A stretch of 64,000 nt of DNA from Alentia gelatinosa. Lineage: Eukaryota > Annelida > Polychaeta > Phyllodocida > Polynoidae. Under the pieces are notes generated by a model that had not been told where the DNA came from, did not search any database, and saw only the letters and a program-made list of their open reading frames with translations. The stretch covers positions 33,669,716 through 33,733,715 of the forward strand of contig OX465587.1 of the NCBI GenBank assembly GCA_950022655.1, read 5' to 3'. The position numbers and the translations under genes were made by a program. Of the stretch, positions 55,000-64,000 are shown piece after piece (the first letter of the stretch is position 1; every line of letters starts with the position of its first letter).

Positions 55000-55430
55000 G
55001 GTGTAACTTATGCATACATTTCTATGGTAAATGTTATACACTCATTTCAGTTATTTGTTATTTCAAACCAGACACAGTCTCTGGGATTACTTTCTTCAGT
55101 GGAAAGTATCTCATGTGTTATTGGGTTTGGTTTTGTCAACAAGACACATACATGTGCTCACTTAATGGGGCAGTCTAGTCAACTGTGGATTTACATAACA
55201 AAGATGTTTAGAGCTGAAAAAGAAACAGTTAGATTGAAGATTGTCTATGAAGCTCATTTCACAATTCCCATATTTCACAACTCACAATTTATGAGTTGTT
55301 TGAGTTTTATAAGTTTTGACAGTTGCCTTGTTTTTGAATCTGAAATTTTAGCTGGTTCCCACTGTCCTTATTTAGGTAGCAGGGAACCAGCATTGGGTTG
55401 AGGCAGAGATTAGCAATGGAGCGTGTGGGT
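55000..55430 (+). repeat. Dispersed repeat O, copy 2
   Basis: Colinear with 13430-13850: TTCAGTTATTTGTTATTTCA, TTCTTCAGTGGAAAGTATC, GCTGAAAAAGAAACAG, GAGTTGTTTGAGTTTTATAA, TGGGTTGAGGCAGAGATTAG. Confidence 0.75.
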
Positions 55431-56200
55431 GACACGCCACAATACACCCGCCATCTTGGTAGCGTGGTACGGACTTGTGTGCACACAGATAGATGACAAG
55501 TTAGCGCCATGTTTTTACCCTCACACAAGTGTGTGTGTGTGTGTGTGTGTGAATGGCTGATTTTTTGGAATGTGGGTATGGACGTATAGAGCATAGTTTG
55601 GGTAAATTGTATGTGATGGTGGCGCCATCTATAACTTCAAACAGGAACCAGGAATACATGGTATCAAAAATCTTTCTGCGTAACGTGTTGGTCTCGCTAT
55701 CCCGGGCCAGGGTGTGTTCGACCGTACGGTATTTAGAAAAATACAGGAACCAGGAATACATTATTTCACCTACTGCTCTTCCGATACACGCCGATGGACC
55801 TTGCTTTTGACTTTTCGATTCAAATAAAATATTTCATCAGGGGTTCAAAGTACTTGCAAAAAACTTTACGGAAAATTTCGGAATTATGTAAATTGTTTAT
55901 AGATCTATGATTCTGGCACACTTATATCTATATTGACAATAATGTAATAATATTTTGTCTATACTTCCAAGATTATACTATACGATGTATATGATAATAA
56001 AATTCTGCCTGGTATCTACCCTGATACACTAATTGAATCGTGAGATACGATGGTACCGTGGTTGCCTTTTTCTGTACTGCCAAAGCCATACCGATGCGCT
56101 ACGATACACATCGATACACTACGAATAGAATTGTCAGGGACTTCCCGATACACCACCTTTTTACCGTTTTGAATCGTAGTGTATTGGAGGTCTACTGTAG
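55431..56200. other. Spacer with short duplications and a GT tract
   Basis: (GT)n at 55527-55550. CAGGAACCAGGAATACAT occurs twice (55643, 55744). 56020-56200 has CTACGATACACATCGATAC and ATCGTAGTGTATTGG, probably a decayed MITE with CGATA-type motifs like families A and C. Confidence 0.45.
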
Positions 56201-56488
56201 TTTATCTCACCCCTGGTATTTTTTTTCCAATAGGCTTAACATTGGAATCTTGTTCTTCATGTCACTTCGAGTGTTGCAGGCTGTTATCCATAGTCTATAT
56301 CCTGTCCAACATCCATTATTTTAATGTGCGATAAATACAGAAAGCTACTCGTTTTGGTCAAAGTAGTTGTTCTCCAACTCGTTTGAATATTACGTGATAT
56401 TCACTCGGCTGTCGCCTCATTCCTATCACTCCGCATCAAACTCGTGGAGAACGACGACTTTGACCAAAACTTGTTGGTTTCCTCTTTA
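56201..56488 (-). mobile_element. Bipartite fold-back element, copy I6
   Basis: TTTATCTCACCCCTGGTATT opens the module; its closing end is truncated to GATAAATACAG at 56331. The hairpin has AGTTGTTCTCCAACTCG / CTCGTGGAGAACGACGACTT and centre CTCGGCTGTCGCCTCATTC. Confidence 0.78.
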
Positions 56489-56853
56489 GTATCGGCGGCA
56501 GTGGGTACGGGGCTTTAATACACCAAAAAATGGTTACCTGGCTTTATATGTGAGTGACCACATAGGCCATGCTTCCAGTTTATAGGCAACGTTCAATGAA
56601 TCCGGATGCGAGTCCCGGAATTTATCTACCAAGGCCTCGGTATGAAAATTCCGTGACCCTCACATCGAAACCTCGCAATTCTGCCACTCAAAACCTTTGA
56701 ACTACTACTATACTAATTCCAATAACCAGAACCACTTCTGTGTATTTCTGATATAGTAAGTTCAGTTCTAGCACCGCCCATGATTAATCATCCCACTCTA
56801 CAAAATATACACATTGAGAAGAGAATGGTTACTCGAAGGTACTAAGGAACCAT

Positions 56854-57071
56854 TTTTATCTCACCGCTGGTACAAGTTTAGCCATCGGAATAACATTAGT
56901 ATAAAATACCCAACGATCACCCTGGTAAAGTGACAATACTACGCCATGGTCGTGGCGTAGTGAATACGAAATGACGTCATATGGGATTGACCAATCGGCG
57001 GCCAGGAGTTCAGATAGAAGACAAGACAAGAGATTTAAACGTCCCTAACAGTGAAAGGGGTGAGATAAATC
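56854..57071. mobile_element. Stand-alone TTTATCTCACC module (I9)
   Basis: TTTTTATCTCACCGCTGGTA at the left and AGGGGTGAGATAAA at the right form inverted ends of ~220 bp without an attached hairpin. A small inner palindrome is ACTACGCCATGGTCGTGGCG TAGT. Confidence 0.7.
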
Positions 57072-57554
57072 CAGAACCGCACTCCAATGCAGTTCTATGA
57101 AAGAGTATTTGAAAGTAATTGTAAAACATAACCAGTAAAAAAGACGAAACTTGTGCTGATGAGTGGTACTATTGTTACCAAAAGAGTTAAGTAACATGAT
57201 CAAGTGTCTCATAACATCATCTCTGTTACCAATACAATACACATTCTTCTGCCGAGGACCGGAATATTGGATGTAAATCACATCTGAGACAAGATTTATG
57301 TGCATTTTAGTGACCATTTATGTCCGATTTCGTTTGAGTTTCTTCTCTGAGAGGGGCAGGCGGCAGTTGTTGTCGGTTAAACACAGCTGGCGTAACCCAC
57401 ACCGCTCTGAGCAAATACTTCTGATGGCTTTTCTTCATAAAGACATTCCCAAATCCTCATCAATTCAGAGAAATCCCTCAACAAACGCGACACCGGTCTG
57501 CGACAATGTGTGACCACGTGAGGTCTTCAGGGGCCAGTTTTTTACAACAAAGAT
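57072..57554. other. Unassigned spacer
   Basis: Open stretches of 71-90 codons on both strands (57298-57513 +, 57317-57045 -) show no recognised family. Confidence 0.35.
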
Positions 57555-58031
57555 GGATACTGAATCAATGACGAAGAATAAGACTTACCTGTGGCCCTTA
57601 GAACTAGGAGCAAATAGAATGTTTATCATTGATGAATGAGCGTGCAATTATATAAGAATAACAATTAACAGGTTTGAGTGAAACTCAGAATATGGATAGT
57701 TTTCTGTAACCTATTTGCACCCAGTCACTTGCCATTTTTGCAACTGGATCTAGGATCCAAACAGATTAAGCACCAGTGGGTCTTGAGGTATTTTGGTCTT
57801 GAGTGGTTGGTCATGGTCAGCTGGGTATACCTCTAAGTGCCTGAGACACTGGCTCCCTACTCTGCTCTCAATACTCCAGTGAATAGCACACAGATAGTTA
57901 TGCAGCACCCTGAAAGTCTTTATGGACCCCTCTAACCTCTAGATGATGTATTTTGCGCGTGCAAGCACGCTCTATCAAAGAGCGATACTGAATCAACGAC
58001 GACGAATACGACGTACCTGTGGCCCCTAGAA
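57555..58031 (-). repeat. Dispersed repeat H, copy 4, bounded by 48-bp direct repeats
   Basis: GATACTGAATCAATGACGAA...GTGGCCCTTAGAA (57555-57602) and GATACTGAATCAACGACGAC...GTGGCCCCTAGAA (57984-58031) are direct repeats with a few differences. Between them lies a near-complete inverse H copy ending GCGCGTGCAAGCACGCTC. Confidence 0.75.
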
Positions 58032-58197
58032 TAATCCCATTTTATGGGATATCAGGGGGTTATCGTTTAATAGATTTTAATTTCGTTTGCTAAGACAGTC
58101 ATAGCCGTCCATAAGGCTGCCCATAAGTATTGAATAAAGTTGATCCACATCGTCCCTGGATCTCCTTGAGAAAAGGGGTCTTCATTTAATATCCTAA

Positions 58198-58461
58198 GGG
58201 CCGGCGTCGACCTACTACGATATGTCTCCGATATATATGGTCTACGATGGACCTCCCGATAAAATATAAAAATCGCGTCAGAAGGTTACCTAATATCGGG
58301 CAGTTGATCACCTCTCTGCGATTAGACTCCATTGTAAAAGGGCGTCTACGATTTGGTCACGATGAAAAACATGTATCGTGGGGTGTCTACGATATTGACT
58401 TTTTGTATCGGAGCCATATCGGGAGGTCTAAATTTCTATCCTAGTAGGTGGACGCTGGGCC
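58198..58461 (-). mobile_element. MITE family A, copy A6
   Basis: 264 bp flanked by TAA on both sides. Ends GGGCCGGCGTCGACC and GGTGGACGCTGGGC(C). Its interior (ATTGTAAAAGGGCGTCTACG) defines the subfamily shared with A4. Confidence 0.83.
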
Positions 58462-58849
58462 TAAATTATTCAACAGTGCCCTGAGCGATACTGGGAGAAC
58501 GAGAGGAAATTTGATCTTACCGTGGTCTTCATTGCATTCTCGTTAATCAAATTGATCCGTCTTTATGGAGGACTATACAAGACGATAACTGAAAAATCGG
58601 AAATTTTAGTTTTTGAAAAGGCGTAAACCTTTACCTTTTTCGACCCATTGATATGTAAACCTGTTCACAAAACCATCGTTTATTTTCTACATATGGCCTG
58701 TTTCCACTTCCGACCTTTGGTCTCCGATAAATTTGTTGGGCACCTTCGACGGATTTGTTTTGATTTTTGTCGGAAATCTGCAAAAGAAAACAAATCTTTT
58801 TCAAAAGTCGGCTACCGATCTATGTTCCGATTCTGTTATAGGCTTAAAA
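58462..58849. other. Spacer with F-like fragment
   Basis: 58690-58820 has GCCTGTTTCCACTTCCGACC and TTTGATTTTTGTCGGAAA, resembling the GTTTCCA..CCGA ends of family F. No exon. Confidence 0.4.
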
Positions 58850-58920
58850 TCAGTCGCCTATAGGGCAAACAACTATTGTATTATGGAGGCAGCCATCTTG
58901 TCCTTGAAACAAAAAAACTC
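58850..58920. repeat. Dispersed repeat N fragment, copy 3
   Basis: CGCCTATAGGGCAAACAACT and GAGGCAGCCATCTTGTCC correspond to the CCCTATA... and CAAGATGGCC parts of repeat N in inverse order. Confidence 0.4.
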
Positions 58921-59283
58921 TAGGTGGCGGGTGAAGTTATCAATAGTTTGGTGTTTTCTTTGCCTTGCCATGGAAATCTCATGTCATGATTATCAATGGA
59001 TTATAACAACTTGTTAAGTTTCAGTCTATACATTCCTATCATGACAAACTATATTGGTTTCTATGCGAAGAGATTAAGTCATCTAAATTGCCCATATTTC
59101 TTAGTACCAAAATGACTGCATCAAGACAGTCGCTAGCCATTTCGCAGCAGCTCCTCCCTGTCTTGATGTTGACCGTACGGCAGCCATGTAGTGAATCCAT
59201 ATTTACACTCATTATCCCTCCTCTAGTTCTCAGTCTGGACACATATGGGCAGGACACTCTGACACTCGACAGGGGTAGAACCC
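58921..59283. other. Unassigned spacer
   Basis: No recognised repeat. Overlapping open stretches at 59039-59303 on both strands are not supported. Confidence 0.35.
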
Positions 59284-59423
59284 CATTTTCTATCGGTGCC
59301 TAATCGCAGAGACGTGGTCAACTGGCCCGATATTAGGTGACCTTTCGACGCGATTTTGATTTTGAATCGTGAGGTCCATCGTAGACCATATCGGAGCCGT
59401 GTCGTAGTAGGTGGACGCTGGGC
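59284..59423 (-). mobile_element. MITE family A, copy A7 (half element)
   Basis: Only the right ~140 bp remain (TCGCAGAGACGTGGTCAACT to GGTGGACGCTGGGC), followed by TTTA. Confidence 0.75.
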
Positions 59424-59622
59424 TTTATTCTGTACCAAGATGCCACCTGCTGCTTGTATATAAGCAGATGAACCTCTCAATATTACATGCAGTTAAGTTC
59501 TTGACTCCTAGCAGTACAAAGTACATCTGTGTTTGAGTTCTTACTCCCTTCTTCTTTAGGTCTACACTTAGCTAGTCTAAGCCTCCAGGCTTTACAAACT
59601 GATAACAGTGGTCCTACCCATA

Positions 59623-60440
59623 CTTTTTTTTTTTCTTTTTTTTTTATGTCTCTCACAATAGTGAGTTTTTCAGTCTTTTAATGGCCAATTACAGTGAAGA
59701 CAACAGAAATATCCAAGTTCAATATATCAAGGTGAGGAAGGTGATGATAGGGAGTATAAAAAGAAATTAACCATCAATATTAGAGCACTCGCTTACGTTT
59801 CAACCGGAAAAATAGCTCTTGATCTCCTCTTTAGTTTTGCTTTTTTGGACACTACTGGGCAACGAGTTCCATAGTCTCGCTCCTCTTAAATAAGGAGAAT
59901 TAAGCACAATTGAACTTTTAGTACGATAGATCTCAAATAAAGTTTTGTTGCTTGATCTAGTGTCTCTCTGAGCAACGGATAGCCAATCATTTTTCATACG
60001 ATATTTAAACATGATACAACATAATTGTTTCTTACGTCTTACTACAAGTGATTCAAAGTTACAGGCTCTTTCCATACTGGTGATAGAGTGTCTGTAACCA
60101 AATAAGCCCAATGCACAACGCATTCCCTGATTATGGATCCTTTCTATTCTATCTATATCACACTTCTTAAAGCTGTCAGTCAAAAAAGAACAATATTCAA
60201 GAACAGGTAGGATAGAGGATACATATACATTGATTGAAGCATCTTTGTAAGACAATACCTGAGTTTTCGAAATTTAAACATTCTTGCACTCACGTTCTTT
60301 ATAATTTGGTTGCAATTAATCTGCCAGTTGAGCGCAGAGTCGGACTCTACACCCAGGTAACAGTAATGCTGACATTGGGCAATTGCTTCATTATTCATAC
60401 TCAACAGCCGTGAGACTATCTTACAATTTGCTGGTGGATG
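59623..60440 (-). mobile_element. 5'-truncated LINE (non-LTR retrotransposon) with poly(A) tail
   Basis: On the minus strand the reading starts near 60440 with NCKIVSRLLSMNNEAIAQC, continues YCYLGVESDSALNWQINC (the 'YLG..D..L.W' motif after the polymerase core of non-LTR RTs), then after a frameshift at ~60260 the 151-residue C-terminal part. That part has ILPVLEYCSFL, DRIERIHNQGMRCALG and GARLWNSLPSSVQKS, the usual end of jockey/CR1-like RT proteins, with a stop at 59800. About 150 bp of 3' UTR follow, then a T-run at 59623-59646 (a poly(A) tail on this strand, interrupted by one G). Endonuclease and RT core are absent. At least one frameshift. Dead copy; class assigned from these motifs only. 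Confidence 0.8.
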
Positions 60441-60654
60441 ATGGCGGAACCAGCAATCACTCTGTGCCCTGTAGACTGAACACTGAGAGATTGTTAGACC
60501 TCCTTAAAGAGACCCAAGTTGTTCCCTCTGGTGAATTTTTCATTGAGACTTATCCAGGCCGAAGAGGCTAAGTTCCCGACTGTCGTCAACAATTATCAAT
60601 TGAACCCCTCCAAAAAGGAATTAGCCCATTTGGTAATAAGAAGGAAATTGATGA

Positions 60655-60926
60655 GCGTTTGGTCTGTGCCCTCGTTCTCCATCGAGTTTGGAGTGCTCAG
60701 TAATATGAACGAGGCGATAGCCGAGTGAATATTCTGAAGCGCACCAAACGAGATGGTGAACAGGGACTCAGACCAAGCACGAATATGTTTCTGATTTTAT
60801 CTTAGCCTGGAAATTTATATTCATCTCTTTATCACCCGTTGAGAACGAGTTACCGTTCGCGCAAGCCCGTTGAGAACGAGTTCGTAATGCTAAGCCTATT
60901 GACGTTTATACCAGGCTAAGATAAAG
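60655..60926. mobile_element. Bipartite fold-back element, copy I7 (variant module ends)
   Basis: The hairpin GTTCTCCATCGAGTTTGGAG / CACCAAACGAGATGGTGAAC has centre GAACGAGGCGATAGCCGAG. The module runs ATCTTAGCCTGGAAATTT to ACCAGGCTAAGATAAA, i.e. both ends changed together from CACCCC to AGCC. Confidence 0.78.
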
Positions 60927-60973
60927 GTATGTCTCACACATCCTTGTCCTTTTAAAATTTATAAATCACCATG

Positions 60974-61203
60974 AAAGTTAAGGGTCAGAGCTCATATTCC
61001 ACCGAGTCTGAATCGCGTAGTCATTCAAACGAGATGGGATCGAGATCTGACCCTAAACTTGAATAGGTTTCTGAATATATCTCACCCATCACATTGACTA
61101 ATGGGCTAATCGTAATGACATAATACCCCGTCGAGTAGATTCCTAAATATTCAACGGGAATTGCATACGAGTTCTAGATGTTACGTCTATGGGGAAGGAA
61201 TAT
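60974..61203 (+). mobile_element. Bipartite fold-back element, copy I8 (interrupted by hAT-like MITE)
   Basis: The hairpin TAAGGGTCAGAGCTC / GAGATCTGACCCTAAACTTG has a deleted centre. The module TATATCTCACCCATCACATT runs to GGAATAT at 61203, and the expected closing GGGTGAGATGA is found only after the insertion, at 61759-61769. Confidence 0.75.
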
Positions 61204-61758
61204 CAGGGCCCCGTTGTTCCTGTTTTTGTGGTATCGCTAGCAATAATCGGATCGCAATTTTATTTTTACGATTACTTTAACGATCTGACTAAAAAAAGCG
61301 CCAGTAATATCGGATCGTATCGCTATATTTCCGCGGTATCGCTAATTTTTACGATGCGATCACGATGCAATAATTCAGGGGCACATATTGAATGAGACAG
61401 GGGAAGATTAATTAGTTCTTTAATTAAATACGGATGGCACCATAGTTAAAACTGATCTGACAGCTGGTGGTTTGGATCGCTATTTCCTATAGGTAAAAGA
61501 ACAAGGGGCAGGGGTTGGTGGTGCCATCATGGATCGTTATTTGAAATATCAGACAAGGCTGTATTTAACCAACAGCGATAGGATCCGCAGTGCTGTGAAG
61601 GTCCGTGTAAAAAGTATCACTAAAAGCCGTATTTCACGCGGCGTTGCGCCTATGCGATTGCGACACGATCCGCAAAATTTCAGGAGCAACGTTTTGGCCC
61701 TCGGATCGCTTTTCTGCGATCCGCAACTCTGTCGTAATCCTGGAGCAACGGGGCCCTG
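61204..61758. mobile_element. hAT-like MITE
   Basis: TIR CAGGGCCCCGTTGTTCC (61204-61220) and GGAGCAACGGGGCCCTG (61742-61758), one mismatch in 17. CAGGG... termini are typical of hAT elements. The interior is rich in GGATCG/CGATCC. It splits element I8. No 8-bp target duplication could be seen. A further CAGGGCCCTTTTACATAG at 62106 may be a solo end of a relative. Confidence 0.75.
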
Positions 61759-61769
61759 GGGTGAGATGA

Positions 61770-62390
61770 ATAGCATAGTGTGGTCTACTCTGAGGAAAGG
61801 GTGGTTGGTTTGATGGTGGTTGGGGTGATTCGCTTACTGGGGTAAAAACATACATGGTATAGAGAAGCCTACTGGAGGGATGGTTGCCTGCCACAGGGAG
61901 TCTACTCCATGAAGATTAACGGCAATATGTTTACATTTACCTTCTCAGTATCCCTGTGGGGACAATCATCGCGCCGTTATTTATCCATCACCATTCTGCG
62001 TCATCCCCAATTACCTGACACATCTGTGATAACCAGTCCCCATCCACTGTAAATGTAACAGAAAAAACCCAAAAAAAACCAGAAAAATTCACTATAATAC
62101 CAATCAGGGCCCTTTTACATAGCATCAAATTTGACCCAGATACGCCGGGGCCGAATTGAAAGTGAAAAAGAGGAGATCACCAAGAAAGAGGAGGGTGTTT
62201 TCATTAAGTATTCCTACAAAACGTCACTGAGTGAGGTACGGATAGCGCTCAGTTATAACTGCCATTCATCACGGGCAGAATCTAATCTGCGTTCACAACT
62301 CAATCAGAAGATAAAAACCTCGGCGGAGGTTTAGATGAGAAGATGTGGGGGGAGAGGCGTCCATGGAGCTGTCCAATCCTCGGCGTTTTT
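61770..62390. other. Unassigned spacer
   Basis: CAGGGCCC-type terminus at 62106. A 67-codon Lys/Glu/Ser-rich frame (62131-62334 +) is not recognisable. Confidence 0.35.
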
Positions 62391-63912
62391 AGAGCGTACT
62401 TGCACGTTCTATATACGTAGCTTTAGAGGTTAGAGTGGTCACATATAGGCTTCCAGTGTACTGCAAAAAATACTATCCCTTCACTATCTGTGTGCTACTC
62501 ACTGTGATACTGGGAAAGGAGCAGGGTGCCAGTGTTCAGTGCATTAGAAACTGCCGAACTGAACATGACCAATCACTCAAGACCAAAATACCTGATTGAC
62601 ATACTGGTGTTTGATAAATTTGGGTCCTAGACTCATGCAGTTGAAGAAATGTCGAGTTGACTGGGTGCAAGTGGGTTACAGAAAACTATCCATATACTGG
62701 ATGTAACCCAAACCTTTTAATTGTTATTCATTTATAATTGCATGCTCGTTCATCAATGATGAATGTACTATTTGCTCCAAGTGTTTATTGAGCGTTGGAT
62801 ATGCTTAGATACGCTGCATAGTGATGGACAGGTTATAGAGACTATCGGCTTGCTGCAAAAACTATCCCTTCACTATCTGCGTGTCATGTCTTTTACATTA
62901 GTAGGGTTCAGAGAACCAATAACCTAGTGTCACAGAGGTCTACCCAGCTGATCATGACCAATCACTTAAGACTGGAGTACCTAATTGACTCACTGGTGCT
63001 AGACACATTGGATCTTACAAAGGCAGTTATAGAAGTAGCTGGTTGCAAAAGGGGTTACAGCAAATTTATAACACACAGACTGGATAAAACTGTCATTTAT
63101 CATCTTTTATAATTCCACACTTATTCATCAATGATGAACATTAGCCTAGTTATTGAGCAATAGATACTCACGCTCAGATATGCTGCCTAAAGGTTATAGA
63201 GGTTGGACATGTGACATGAGATTGCTGAAACAATCTAAGCTTTCATTATCTGCATGCCAACTCGGTGACATTGGTAAAGGACCAGAGGGCCAGTGTGTTA
63301 GTCTTAGAGGAATGCCAAGCTGACTAAGACCAATCACTTCAGACCAAACTACATGAAGCTTGACACTTTGAGAACAGACAAAGGCAGTTGTAGAATGGGT
63401 GGTCTGTTGCTAACAAGGTTACAGCAATTCACACTGGATAAAAAACCAAACCTTTGTTTGCTTATTAGAGCGTGCTTGCACGAGCTATATACACCGCCTA
63501 GAGATCAGAGGGGTCACATCGAATTTCCAGTGTGCTTCCAGAAAACTATCCCTTCACTATCTTCATGCTATTCACTGTGATAGAGAGAACAGGGAAGGTT
63601 GCCAGTGTATCAGTGTCTTAGGGGCATGCCCAGCTGACCATGACCAATCATTCAAGACCAAAGTACCTCAAGACCCACTGGTGCTTGATATGTTTGGATC
63701 CAAGACTAGTCAAGCAGTTACAGAAATGGCAAGTTTAATTGGTGAAAGATACAGAAGGGCTATCCATTGACTGAATGTTACCCAAATCTTTTAGTTGTTA
63801 TTCATATATGATTGCTTGCTCATTCATCAATGATGAACGTGCTATTTGCTCCTAGTTTTTATAATTCCAGGCACATTCATTTATGATGAACATAGGACCT
63901 GTTCCTAATATA
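62391..63912 (+). repeat. Tandem cluster of dispersed repeat H (about four copies plus an end)
   Basis: Approximate copies: 62391-62789, 62790-63145, 63146-63460, 63463-63865 and an end fragment 63857-63912. Each repeats TATCCCTTCACTATCT..., CCAGTGT(N)TCAGTG, TGACCATGACCAATCACT, GACCCACTGGTGCTTGA, CATTCATCAATGATGAAC and GCTATTTGCTCCTAG. The first and fourth begin AGAGCGT(G/A)CTTGCAC. They differ from each other by 15-25% by eye, so the expansion is not recent. Confidence 0.8.
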
Positions 63913-64000
63913 TGGAAGTTTATATATAGGGTATATGTATAACCAGACTGGATACATGTACCTGCCCGTAAGTCGAGGGCTACTGAGGGCCCAATCTTCA

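Noticed and set aside
57140..57170. Possible hammerhead ribozyme (CTGATGAG)
   Set aside because: No matching GAAA core strand or helix closure could be found near this or other CTGATGA occurrences.

Overview
The window looks like animal nuclear DNA. It has long intron-like spacers, dense short inverted-repeat elements, AT, GT and GA microsatellites, poly(A)-tailed insertions with an AATAAA signal, degenerate TTAGGG repeats, CTCF-like and ETS/E-box/CRE/NRF-1-like motifs, and one spliced exon of an animal-type solute carrier. The overall style (many fold-back MITEs and minisatellites) would fit a mollusc or another lophotrochozoan. That placement is an inference; no sequence here fixes the species. 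I see no prokaryotic operons, rRNA or CRISPR array, and no complete protein-coding gene.

The best coding evidence is one 186-bp exon (51971-52156, + strand) of an SLC22 organic cation/anion transporter, with a clean acceptor and donor. It lies in a locally reduplicated region: the intron end before it is duplicated, and its 3' half plus donor plus intron start is repeated about every 180 bp for four to five copies. Other coding traces are relics of mobile elements: a Myb/SANT- or MADF-like ORF inside a 2.07-kb terminal-inverted-repeat element (22938-25011, - strand), a 5'-truncated LINE reverse-transcriptase tail with poly(A) (59623-60440, -), a second RT fragment (35220-35378, -), and a decayed proline-rich/coiled-coil ORF1/gag-like stretch (16720-17260, -).

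Most of the rest is repeats, in three groups. (1) MITEs with TAA/TTA target duplications, typical of PIF/Harbinger-type transposition. Family A (about 280 bp) is at 12.3, 13.1, 19.8, 34.5, 54.7, 58.2 and 59.3 kb. Families B, C, E, F, V and others have related terminal sequences, and two A copies sit exactly in the target site of another MITE. (2) Bipartite fold-back elements: a long hairpin with family-specific arms around a common kind of centre, joined to a module bounded by inverted TTATC..ACC-type ends. There are about twenty copies, at 0.1, 1.4, 2.8, 3.4, 28, 33, 37, 41, 42.8, 50, 51, 56 and 60-61 kb among others. (3) Tandem arrays: roughly 50 bp at 0.3 kb, 18 bp at 6.5, 11 bp at 8.1 and 29.3, a TTACA-rich array at 10.5-11.2, 54 bp at 30, 212 bp at 30.5-31.2, 66 bp at 35.8-36.6 next to SINE-like copies, 16 bp at 38, 65 bp at 44.9-47.1, 72 bp at 53.2-54.0, and a tandem 350-400-bp repeat at 62.4-63.9.

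Four short GC-rich, CpG-rich intervals (29.4-29.8, 31.56-31.70, 35.5-35.8, 44.6-44.74 kb) carry clustered housekeeping-promoter motifs and are the best candidates for transcription starts, but I could not attach a recognisable coding exon to any of them.
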